This document shows, one piece after another, positions 44,017 to 51,216 of a stretch of 64,000 nucleotides of DNA (its first letter is position 1; every line of letters begins with the position of its first letter). The notes under the pieces are model-generated. The model made no database searches and was not told the DNA's origin. It worked only from the letters and a program-made list of their open reading frames with translations. Position numbers and translations under genes: made by a program. The stretch is from a virus. Where the stretch lies: positions 16,500-80,499 of IMG/VR virus record IMGVR_UViG_3300037119_005106; one strand, 5' to 3'.

Positions 44017-44034
44017 AAGTCCTTTATAGGCAAC
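44017..44034 (+). repeat. AAGTCCT-N4-AGGCAAC leader element, copy 3
   Basis: AAGTCCTttatAGGCAAC upstream of the gene at 44043; CCT and AGG can pair. The third of three similarly placed elements. Confidence 0.35.
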
Positions 44035-44042
44035 TAGAAATT

Positions 44043-44522
44043 ATGAAAACATATAACAAATCAGCGATAATGAAAAGAGCATGGAAAATGATTAGAATAT
44101 CTTCCAGCCTTACTTGGTCAAATGCATTAACTCGTTCTTGGGAAATAGAAAAAGAAAACATCAATAGTCAACCTATTTCGCCAGCTATATTGAACAAATT
44201 CCTTAACGGGCTACGAACCTTCAACCGTTCCAGAACAACAGCAGAGAACAAGCCATTGATGGCTGGAACCCAAGAGCATTTCAAAATCCTTAATTCAAAG
44301 ATGGGTAGAAAAATAATGAAACTACCAATCGAAAGCGATTCCAAAGAAATGTTGGAAACAGGAGAACTGTTCGCTCAGGATATCATCCACCAAAGAAGAA
44401 AAGAATCCAAGCACTTTACTAAGCCAACTGCTAAGAAGAAAACAGTTTTCAGAAACAGAATTATTAATCCGGAAACTTGTGTTTCTATAAACATCGAAGA
44501 ATACATTAATGGAAACAGCTAA
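44043..44522 (+). CDS. Basic protein with WSxAL motif, 159 aa
   Basis: The N-terminal AIMKRAWKMIRIS and TWSNALTRSWEIE resemble small basic proteins common on Bacteroidota mobile elements. The rest is Lys-rich and could bind nucleic acid. It overlaps the next gene by 14 bases. Confidence 0.45.
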   Translation: MKTYNKSAIMKRAWKMIRISSSLTWSNALTRSWEIEKENINSQPISPAILNKFLNGLRTFNRSRTTAENKPLMAGTQEHFKILNSKMGRKIMKLPIESDSKEMLETGELFAQDIIHQRRKESKHFTKPTAKKKTVFRNRIINPETCVSINIEEYINGNS

Positions 44523-44802
44523 CAACGCAGAACTACTAGAAGTAGGAGAAGTCAAACTGTCTAAGTCTTGGACAAATCTATATATGAAATTTAGATTTGA
44601 GAATGGGGATGAACGATGGCTATACTACTCGGAACATAAAGACAAACCTATTCCATTAAAACAAATAGAAGATTTTGTTTATCCTGAGAAATATAAGCCA
44701 GGAACAAAAATGACAGTCAATTACAAAGTCACTCAATCGCCTAACAAATCAACCAAACTGGCTATTATAAACATAGCCAATATTGGTTTTAATAACAAAT
44801 AA
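44509..44802 (+). CDS. Beta-strand protein, 97 aa
   Basis: Mostly alternating strands, no signal or membrane segment, no family recognised. Translationally coupled to the previous gene. Confidence 0.45.
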   Translation: METANNAELLEVGEVKLSKSWTNLYMKFRFENGDERWLYYSEHKDKPIPLKQIEDFVYPEKYKPGTKMTVNYKVTQSPNKSTKLAIINIANIGFNNK

Positions 44803-44805
44803 TAT

Positions 44806-44895
44806 ATGGAAACTATAGGAATGCTAATCGGAGTTGCTGTACTAGCTGGATTAATATTTATAGTGATTGAAGTGATAAACTCAATAAATAAATAA
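44806..44895 (+). CDS. Single-span membrane mini-protein, 29 aa
   Basis: ATG to TAA frame of 29 codons, nearly all hydrophobic (IGMLIGVAVLAGLIFIVI), three bases after the previous stop. Likely a true small membrane protein in a tightly packed operon. Confidence 0.4.
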   Translation: METIGMLIGVAVLAGLIFIVIEVINSINK

Positions 44896-44897
44896 TT

Positions 44898-45119
44898 ATG
44901 AAAAGTATTTTTCTTATTGAAAAAGGATGGATTGATCCAATGGAAAATAGAGTAGCCGATGGTTATAATCCATTTGGATATAAATTAACCGAACAAGAAG
45001 CCAGAGAATTCTGCGAATCAAAAGGATATTGGACAGATAAAGATTGCTATTCTATTGCATTTATGCCAAACAAAAGAATGGCAAAATACACATACAGAGA
45101 AATTAAATATTGTCCATAA
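44898..45119 (+). CDS. Hypothetical protein, 73 aa
   Basis: Small soluble protein with Glu/Lys-rich helices and aromatic end (KYTYREIKYCP). It starts two bases after the 29-codon membrane protein. No family recognised. Confidence 0.45.
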   Translation: MKSIFLIEKGWIDPMENRVADGYNPFGYKLTEQEAREFCESKGYWTDKDCYSIAFMPNKRMAKYTYREIKYCP

Positions 45120-45139
45120 TATTAATAAACATAAATAAC

Positions 45140-45147
45140 TATCTTTG
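45140..45147 (+). promoter_or_regulatory. Candidate -7 box (TATCTTTG)
   Basis: TATCTTTG fits TAnnTTTG, 35 bases before the ATG at 45183. A TTG at 45110-45112 is 27 bases upstream, a little farther than usual. With the terminator at 45886 this defines a one-gene unit. Confidence 0.45.
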
Positions 45148-45182
45148 AAGAGTATAACTAAACCCTTTAAAACATAGAAATT

Positions 45183-45863
45183 ATGAGCGCAGTACCACAA
45201 GACAAGCTTTCTGATCACCAAGCATTCTTAATGAATATTGGTTATCTAGCAGTAATCAACGGAAGAGGTCCATTCTCTGGAATATTTCCTCAATCCGCAA
45301 TCGGACAATTCAACATTCGTGAAAACATTAAAGATGTCGCTCTTGGTGATGATGCTTTTAATGGAAATGAATGGGGTAAAGTAACCGCAATAGCTGGCGA
45401 TGCAGTAAACGGATTTACATTCACTGTAAAATACACTCACACTGTATTACCACAAGGAATAGACCATGCATCATGGAATCCAACAAGAACAAAAACATAT
45501 GCTTCTATGTTACCCGCAGCGGGAACCGTAGCTGGATTAGTAGAAAACAATGCTTGGCAGAAATTAGCAAGTATTGGAGTAATTGTTGTTCAGAATTCAA
45601 ACCCAATTCCAATTGAAGTTAAGTTAGAAAGTGCAACACCCGTAATCGTACAAGGTGGAGCAGCAACAACACTTGACTTTAGTGTAGCTGGAGTATCTGT
45701 TCAGAAACTTGTAAATGATGTAGCATCGGGAGCACCCGTTGTTGCAAATGGTTCAGGTGTTGCAGTAATTCCAAATGGAAATACTACTGGACAAAAAATT
45801 AAATTTGCTGTTTCTTCTGGCGGTAAACTAGTAGGCACATGGGGGCCTTATACCGTAGGATAA
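45183..45863 (+). CDS. Beta-rich protein in its own unit, 226 aa (moron-like)
   Basis: No family recognised. The N-terminal ~120 residues are mixed alpha/beta. The C-terminal ~75 are Val/Ala/Gly/Ser-rich alternating strands, like a capsid-decoration or surface-exposed domain. It has its own promoter candidate and a strong terminator inside an otherwise continuous early operon, the signature of an independently expressed moron. No signal peptide. It could be a virion or host-surface-modifying protein. Confidence 0.5.
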   Translation: MSAVPQDKLSDHQAFLMNIGYLAVINGRGPFSGIFPQSAIGQFNIRENIKDVALGDDAFNGNEWGKVTAIAGDAVNGFTFTVKYTHTVLPQGIDHASWNPTRTKTYASMLPAAGTVAGLVENNAWQKLASIGVIVVQNSNPIPIEVKLESATPVIVQGGAATTLDFSVAGVSVQKLVNDVASGAPVVANGSGVAVIPNGNTTGQKIKFAVSSGGKLVGTWGPYTVG

Positions 45864-45885
45864 CTTAAAAACAAATTCAATATTA

Positions 45886-45917
45886 AAAAATGCTATCATT
45901 TATATGGTAGCATTTTT
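45886..45917 (+). terminator. Strong rho-independent terminator
   Basis: AAAAATGCTATCA and TGGTAGCATTTTT pair with a 6-base loop (one G-U), followed by CTTTTTT. It ends the 226-aa unit. Confidence 0.85.
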
Positions 45918-45929
45918 CTTTTTTAGTTA

Positions 45930-45937
45930 TACATTTG
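45930..45937 (+). promoter_or_regulatory. Candidate -7 box (TACATTTG) for the HU/IHF operon
   Basis: TACATTTG lies 27 bases before the ATG at 45965 and follows a strong terminator, as expected for a new unit. No TTG at standard spacing. Confidence 0.45.
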
Positions 45938-45964
45938 TACCCTACACTGTATAAATAAAACAAA

Positions 45965-46252
45965 ATGACTATAGAAGATATTGCTAAAAAAGTTTCCAAA
46001 GAAACAGGAGAACCTGCTTATAAAATAAGCATAATATTAAAATCTACTTTCGAAGTAATACGAGCAGAAATACTAAAAGCTCAGATTATTAAAATCCGAG
46101 GGCTTATGTCTTTATTTATAGACGTGCTCCCCGAAGTAAAAAGGTATGATTTAATTGCTCAAGAAGTAAAAATACTTCCAAGAAGATTTACATTAAAAGT
46201 TGTTCCAAGCAGAAGACTTAAAAAAGAAATCGATGCGAAAAAAACATACTAA
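45965..46252 (+). CDS. HU/IHF-like DNA-bending protein A
   Basis: 95 residues, the HU length. MTIEDIAKKVSKETG and the helices before VIKIRGLM fit the HU fold, and RRFTLKVVPSRRLKKEI matches the C-terminal arm (lysine/arginine and Pro). It would bend DNA and organise phage DNA or origin complexes. The next gene encodes a second, partial HU-like protein and the two overlap by 20 bases; a heterodimer is possible. Confidence 0.8.
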   Translation: MTIEDIAKKVSKETGEPAYKISIILKSTFEVIRAEILKAQIIKIRGLMSLFIDVLPEVKRYDLIAQEVKILPRRFTLKVVPSRRLKKEIDAKKTY

Positions 46253-46556
46253 GAATTCGGTTTTTGAAAAAATATATAAAGACCATGAACTACAGAACCA
46301 CATCATCAAGCACGTTGACAACAGCAAGTTTGATGAACATTGTGAACAAGTAGCCAAGAATCTTAATATAGATCCTATTGTTGTAAAAGAACTGCTATTA
46401 AACAATTCCTTCGTTGTATTATCCTTAATACAGAAGTATGTCAAAAAGAATGAAGAAATCAAGATAAATATAACAGGATTCTTCAGCTTCATTACCACCT
46501 TAATAAAATACAAAATATCCCATTTACAGAAATTGACAAAGGGAAGAACTTATTAA
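46233..46556 (+). CDS. HU/IHF-like protein B (partial fold)
   Basis: Start chosen at 46233 (MRKKHTKNS), giving 107 residues. CEQVAKNLNIDPIVVKEL and EIKINITGFFSFI align with the HU helix-turn and beta-turn (VxxxGFGxF), but the C-terminal arm with Pro and basic tips is replaced by a short Lys-rich end. It might pair with the preceding HU-like protein. The HU relation is weak and by pattern. Confidence 0.45.
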   Translation: MRKKHTKNSVFEKIYKDHELQNHIIKHVDNSKFDEHCEQVAKNLNIDPIVVKELLLNNSFVVLSLIQKYVKKNEEIKINITGFFSFITTLIKYKISHLQKLTKGRTY

Positions 46557-46577
46557 ACAATCCTTAAATTTTATATC

Positions 46578-47945
46578 ATGTCACACACACCAATGACGGC
46601 TCCGGCTCAAACAAGTAATTTCCCTAAGAAAGAGAAAAATGAAAACCTACAATTAGTTCCTATGGGAATGCACCCAGCTATTATTTATGGCGTAGTAAAT
46701 GTAGGCACACAAGATGGAGAATGGCAAGGGAAAGCCACTTCTTCCAATAAGCTAAAAGTACTTATTGAATTTCCACAACATAGACAATTGTTTTGGAAAG
46801 AAGATACAGTTCCTACTCCATCAGCATTGATTATGGATTTCAATTACAGTGTTTCTAAAAATAAAAAGACTGGAAAGAAAAGCAACTTGTTGATTTTAAT
46901 AGAAAGCTTATACGGGCCACTTCAAGAATCTCAATATTTGAATTTTGACATTTCCCAATTGGCAACCATGAAAGTATTCGCTAACGTTCTTCACTATGTA
47001 AAACTAGATGGAACAACGGGAGCGAAGATTACAAACCTTGCACCATTCAATGCAAACATGGTGGATCCAAACTCTATTCAGTTAACAAACGAAGTACAAA
47101 TCTATTCTGTTCAGATGGGATATGAATGTATGTCTTTTGCAAAACTTTCCTATTTCTACAGAAACTTGATAAAAGATTCTCACGAAGGGAAAGCACATAT
47201 TGCTAAGGGTGGAAGATTCACTAAATTGAATGAAGCTGGAGAAATGATTATCGATGATGGTTCTGATAATTACACAGCAGCGCCTATGGGTAAAATTGTA
47301 ATGCTAGGAGATTTTAGCTATGATCAATTGAAAGGTGCTGGATGGACTGACCAAGCCATGATTGATAATGGTTATGCTAGGAGAGAAGCAGCTGCTCCCG
47401 TTCCTACACCAGCACCACAAATGGCACCAACACCTGTTCCACAAGCACAAGGAGTTCATCCAATAAACTTAACTCCTTCATCGAATCCAGCACATCAACC
47501 ACAAGCACCAATGTCAATTGCACCACAAATGCCTTTAGCAAGTGCTAATCCAACACAGCCAATGTTGACCATGATTGATAAATCAGCTACATACGATGAA
47601 TTTATTAAAATTGGATGGACTGATGCTTTGTTGATTCAACATGGAAAAGCAATATTGATGCCCGCTGCAAATGATGTGTTTCCACCATCAGGAGCAGTAG
47701 CACCACCACCGGTACAAGCGCCACCTGTTCAACAAGTGCCACAAGCACAGCCAATGGCTCAAGCAATTCCTACTCCGCAACCAAGCGCAGCAGCATTGTT
47801 TCAAGGAACACCAGCAGCACCGGTTCAGCAAGTACCTCAAGCGGGTATTCCACAAGCCATACCACCAGCACCAATCAGTTCTTTTGAACAAGCACCTGCT
47901 CCAATGATTGATGATGCAATGCCGGATGATTTACCTTTCGGTTAA
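46578..47945 (+). CDS. Proline-rich putative ssDNA-binding protein with GW repeats, 455 aa
   Basis: The N-terminal ~230 residues (LVPMGMHPAIIYGVV, KVLIEFPQHRQLF, MDFNYSVSKNKKTGKKS) look like a beta-barrel phage recombination or ssDNA-binding protein. Two motifs with the form Y-x6-GW-T-D-x2-L/M-I-x2-G occur at about 247-265 and 338-356, separated by Pro/Gln/Ala-rich linkers. The same motif closes PRTRC E (~330). It probably binds ssDNA next to the SSB, FEN and helicase genes, and shares partners with the PRTRC protein. The role is inferred. Confidence 0.5.
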   Translation: MSHTPMTAPAQTSNFPKKEKNENLQLVPMGMHPAIIYGVVNVGTQDGEWQGKATSSNKLKVLIEFPQHRQLFWKEDTVPTPSALIMDFNYSVSKNKKTGKKSNLLILIESLYGPLQESQYLNFDISQLATMKVFANVLHYVKLDGTTGAKITNLAPFNANMVDPNSIQLTNEVQIYSVQMGYECMSFAKLSYFYRNLIKDSHEGKAHIAKGGRFTKLNEAGEMIIDDGSDNYTAAPMGKIVMLGDFSYDQLKGAGWTDQAMIDNGYARREAAAPVPTPAPQMAPTPVPQAQGVHPINLTPSSNPAHQPQAPMSIAPQMPLASANPTQPMLTMIDKSATYDEFIKIGWTDALLIQHGKAILMPAANDVFPPSGAVAPPPVQAPPVQQVPQAQPMAQAIPTPQPSAAALFQGTPAAPVQQVPQAGIPQAIPPAPISSFEQAPAPMIDDAMPDDLPFG

Positions 47946-47948
47946 GCC

Positions 47949-48317
47949 ATGAAAAAGTTAATCCAAACAAGGATGCACAATCCCCCTGTATCAAGGGGGA
48001 ATTGTTTACCAACAGTAATTGCTTGTTTCATGAATTTAGATTCTCCAGAAGATGTTCTGCAAATTCAAGAGAAGTTTAATGAAAAGGATTGGAATGTTCA
48101 GTTGTGGGAATGGTTAAACGGTAAAGGATGGGATTGGACTGTATTAAGAAACCATTTATTTGATAATACTTTTTATTGTGTAACTGGAAAAACCATAAGA
48201 GGAACTACACATATTTGTATTTACAGAAATGGAAAACTATATCACGATCCACATCCATCAGGAGAAGGGCTTATAACTGAAGATAGTTTTGAAGTTTTTG
48301 AGAAAGCAGAATCATGA
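47949..48317 (+). CDS. Papain/NlpC-like cysteine peptidase-type protein, 122 aa
   Basis: RGNCLPTVIACFMNL gives a Cys after Gly-Asn near the N-terminus. THICIYRNGKLYHDPHPSGEGL provides His and Asp in the order of NlpC/papain-like folds. Small phage proteins with this pattern are frequent and uncharacterised. It would act in the cytoplasm, since there is no signal peptide. Peptidase or deamidase activity is inferred, not shown. Confidence 0.5.
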   Translation: MKKLIQTRMHNPPVSRGNCLPTVIACFMNLDSPEDVLQIQEKFNEKDWNVQLWEWLNGKGWDWTVLRNHLFDNTFYCVTGKTIRGTTHICIYRNGKLYHDPHPSGEGLITEDSFEVFEKAES

Positions 48318-48700
48318 TTAAACTAGTCGTTAAAGACGGTAAGCCTATATTTGAGAATGATGCTTCCATAACTCTATACAATAGGGTTATGGCGGCTTAT
48401 TCCAATACAGGTAAAATATTAGTAATGACTATTGAAGAATGGAGTCCTGATGTAACTGATGCTCAGCATAAATTATTCAAAGCATTATTAGTAAAAGGTT
48501 CAGAAGCTTCGGGTTATACATACAAAGAATTCGAAGATGAACTGATAGACAACTTTGCTCCTTATAAATTCGAGAAAAATATATTTGATACAATCTCGAG
48601 AACAAAGAAAAAAGTTCTAGAAATGAATAACAAAGAATTTAATTTATTTATAGAACAAGCAATACAATTCTGTAATGAGTTCTATGGATTGAACTTTTAA
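48314..48700 (+). CDS. NinB-like recombination protein
   Basis: 128 residues. SPDVTDAQHKLFKALLV and the end NNKEFNLFIEQAIQFCNEFYG resemble NinB (Orf) family proteins, which bind ssDNA and help recombination mediators. It lies among the ssDNA-binding candidate, helicase and FEN genes. It overlaps the previous gene by 4 bases. The match is by partial motif. Confidence 0.45.
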   Translation: MIKLVVKDGKPIFENDASITLYNRVMAAYSNTGKILVMTIEEWSPDVTDAQHKLFKALLVKGSEASGYTYKEFEDELIDNFAPYKFEKNIFDTISRTKKKVLEMNNKEFNLFIEQAIQFCNEFYGLNF

Positions 48701-48703
48701 ACT

Positions 48704-48922
48704 ATGAGTATTTACATAGGAATATCACAAGCTGCAAGACTCGCAGCTGTATGGTCAAGGAATAGATTAGTGACACAATTATTACTATCAGCATCAATTG
48801 TAGCCTACTCACTATTACTTGTCGAAAGAAATAAGAAAATTAATAAATACTATGAGCGAGATAATCCTAACGGAAAGCCAGAGAATAGCGGACAAGAAAA
48901 TAAAGAAGTTCCTAGAATCTGA
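48704..48922 (+). CDS. Small membrane-type protein, 72 aa
   Basis: One hydrophobic segment (about 22-38), then a polar Asn/Lys-rich tail that overlaps the helicase start by 71 bases. It may be real or a shortened frame; the first part is more convincing than the last. Confidence 0.35.
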   Translation: MSIYIGISQAARLAAVWSRNRLVTQLLLSASIVAYSLLLVERNKKINKYYERDNPNGKPENSGQENKEVPRI

Positions 48923-50183
48923 CCAAATGTTTTTTAGACTTACTGGACCACCTGGTTCAGGAAAGACATTTGTAATCAAACACGCGCTTGAGAAATATTT
49001 AAAGAAAGAAGAGGAAACCGACAAAGTGCAAGTTGTCGGTATCACTCTTTCTCATCAAGCCAAAAATGTATTACACAAAGCTTCCATAAAAAACTGTAGA
49101 ACATTTGCTGCAGCTTATGGATTTAAAGAAACCTATCACGAAGATGGTAGCAGAAGCTTTAAGCCAGCTTCTTATTTTGAAGAAAAACCAGTAGGACATT
49201 TAAACATACCGGTATTTGTCCATGATGAGATTTCACAATACTCTTATGAAATGAAGAAAATTGTGTTTGAAAAGACATCCTTATTCAGCAAGGTTATTCT
49301 AATGGGAGATCCGGCACAATTACCGCCTATTGATTCAAAGATGAAGCCTGACGAAGATAGTCCAATGTTTTTCTTTCCTGTACCTGATTGGTGCGAACAT
49401 GAACTTACCGAAAGAGTAAGACAAAAAGTAGGCAATCCAATATTAGACTTATCGGATATCATTCGTGAGGAAATATTTGGAGAACAGAACTTGGCAAGAG
49501 TAATACAAGAAATACTCAAACCAAAGTTATCTGAAGGAAAAGGATATCTATGCCTTGACAGGAGAGAACTCTTTCAAGAATATGCCAAATCCAACAATTT
49601 TCTAAACGACAAAATAATAGCATTTAGAAAATTCAAGGTTAAAGAATTGAATGAAGAAATTAGAAGAATGGTACATCCAGAATCCCATAATTATTTGAAC
49701 AAAATGGATTTGGTATTTATGAATAACAATTACAAGAACGAAGAATTCAATTACCGATTGATGAACTCCGACCAGTATATTATTCAGGATGTAAAAGTGG
49801 CTATGCAATGGCCACCTGGTTCCGATGTTGGTATCGAATGTTACCTTGGTCAAATACAAACCAATGCATACAAATCCTATATCATCACACCAACGGAAAA
49901 GGGATTGATTGAATACAACAAGACATTGAATAGGCTAAAAGCTTTTGCAAATCAGAATAGAGCCTTATGGCCAACCGTTCATGCTTTCATGGATTCGTTT
50001 TGTGACTTTACTATGGGATATGCAATAAACGCATACAAGTGCCAAGGAAGCACTTACGCTAACGTGTATATTGATTTGTTGGATATTCTAGAAACAGGGC
50101 CACTTACTCCAAAGAGAAAATTACAAACCATATTTACGGCTCTTACAAGAGCGACGGACGTATGTTATTTTATAAAACCATAA
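48852..50183 (+). CDS. RecD/Dda-type SF1B DNA helicase
   Basis: 443 residues from the ATG at 48852 (MSEIILTESQ); the frame extends 11 codons upstream, but this start fits the motif spacing. Motif I GPPGSGKT at 32-39, a DEIS-type motif II at about 125-128, GDPAQLPPI (motif III, ~152-160) and a C-terminal GYAINAYKCQGSTYANVYID with FTALTRATD mark a UvrD_C_2-type helicase like T4 Dda. It moves 5'-3' on ssDNA, likely with the SSB-type proteins and FEN encoded nearby. Confidence 0.85.
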   Translation: MSEIILTESQRIADKKIKKFLESDQMFFRLTGPPGSGKTFVIKHALEKYLKKEEETDKVQVVGITLSHQAKNVLHKASIKNCRTFAAAYGFKETYHEDGSRSFKPASYFEEKPVGHLNIPVFVHDEISQYSYEMKKIVFEKTSLFSKVILMGDPAQLPPIDSKMKPDEDSPMFFFPVPDWCEHELTERVRQKVGNPILDLSDIIREEIFGEQNLARVIQEILKPKLSEGKGYLCLDRRELFQEYAKSNNFLNDKIIAFRKFKVKELNEEIRRMVHPESHNYLNKMDLVFMNNNYKNEEFNYRLMNSDQYIIQDVKVAMQWPPGSDVGIECYLGQIQTNAYKSYIITPTEKGLIEYNKTLNRLKAFANQNRALWPTVHAFMDSFCDFTMGYAINAYKCQGSTYANVYIDLLDILETGPLTPKRKLQTIFTALTRATDVCYFIKP

Positions 50184-50185
50184 TT

Positions 50186-51016
50186 ATGGAAAATCAAATG
50201 TTCGCTCCCAAACAAGCGTTTACACAACAACCAAAGAAACATTTTGATAAAGTAGCTTTAATTGATGCTGATAAAATGAAACATTTGGTCGCTTACGATG
50301 TTTCGTGCGATTTAAAGAACAATATGCCAAGAACTCCTGATAGACTAGCTATGTTTATAGAAGAACGCTTGGCGGGGATATTTAATAGCTTTTCGGCTAG
50401 AGGATATATCTTTTGCTTTTCTGGAAAATCATCCAATACATTTCGTTATTCAGTTGCCGTTGAGAAAGAATACAAAGGTACAAGAAAAGATGATCCTAGT
50501 TTTTATGAAGGAAAGATTGAGGATATGGCAGAAGTAGTTAGGGTAGTAATGAATTCTCATCCTACTCTAATCTATAGCGACTTGGAAGCAGACGATATCG
50601 TTTGCTTTTTACAAACTCCTGATACCTTTGTCTATTCCAATGATAAGGATTTGAATCAGATACCTGGTTGGCATTTTGATTTTATCAAAAAGGATTTATT
50701 CGAGGTATCAGAAGAAGAAGCTTTTAGGAATTTATGCAAGCAACTTCTTTTGGGAGATACAACGGATTGCATTCCCGGATTAAAAGGATGGGGACCAAAG
50801 AAAACAGAAACCTTTATGGAAAAGGTTGGTACCAAGCAATTGATAAATAAAATATTGATTGAGTACCAAACAGCTATGGGACTTACCAAAGGAACAGATG
50901 CTTTTGTAGAGTCATGGAACTTGGTAAAATTAAGACCTAATCGCGGTACATACTTCATCAAGAAATATGAATCAGCATTCAATCTATTAAACATCATTTT
51001 AACTAATTCGAAATAA
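50186..51016 (+). CDS. 5'-3' exonuclease of the FEN/PolI N-terminal family
   Basis: 276 residues from 50186. LIDADK (~25-30) and SDLEADDIVCF (~130-140) supply the acidic metal ligands. GDTTDCIPGLKGWGPKK (~190-206) is a helix-3-turn-helix DNA-binding motif typical of FEN nucleases. It would remove RNA primers or degrade 5' ends. It comes after the helicase in the same operon. Confidence 0.85.
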   Translation: MENQMFAPKQAFTQQPKKHFDKVALIDADKMKHLVAYDVSCDLKNNMPRTPDRLAMFIEERLAGIFNSFSARGYIFCFSGKSSNTFRYSVAVEKEYKGTRKDDPSFYEGKIEDMAEVVRVVMNSHPTLIYSDLEADDIVCFLQTPDTFVYSNDKDLNQIPGWHFDFIKKDLFEVSEEEAFRNLCKQLLLGDTTDCIPGLKGWGPKKTETFMEKVGTKQLINKILIEYQTAMGLTKGTDAFVESWNLVKLRPNRGTYFIKKYESAFNLLNIILTNSK

Positions 51017-51018
51017 CC

Positions 51019-51216
51019 TTGGAAGAGAAAGCTTGTAAAAAATGTAACGCAGTAAAGCCATTAACAGAGTTTAATGATACAGTCATACTAACAAAAAGAA
51101 GTGATTGTAAGACTTGTCAAAGCGCATATACAACAGCTTATTATTTTGCTAATAAGCAACGCATTCGCAATAATGCAAAACTTAGAAGAAACAGAGCTAA
51201 AAATTTTAAAAAATAA
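51019..51216 (+). CDS. Zinc-finger mini-protein, 65 aa (TTG start)
   Basis: Begins at TTG (51019); no in-frame ATG follows near the start. ACKKCNAVKPLTEF and RSDCKTCQSAY are two CxxC pairs of a zinc-binding HNH-adjacent type seen in many phage proteins. The C-terminus is Arg/Lys-rich. It may bind DNA. Its end shares a base with the next start. Confidence 0.55.
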   Translation: MEEKACKKCNAVKPLTEFNDTVILTKRSDCKTCQSAYTTAYYFANKQRIRNNAKLRRNRAKNFKK

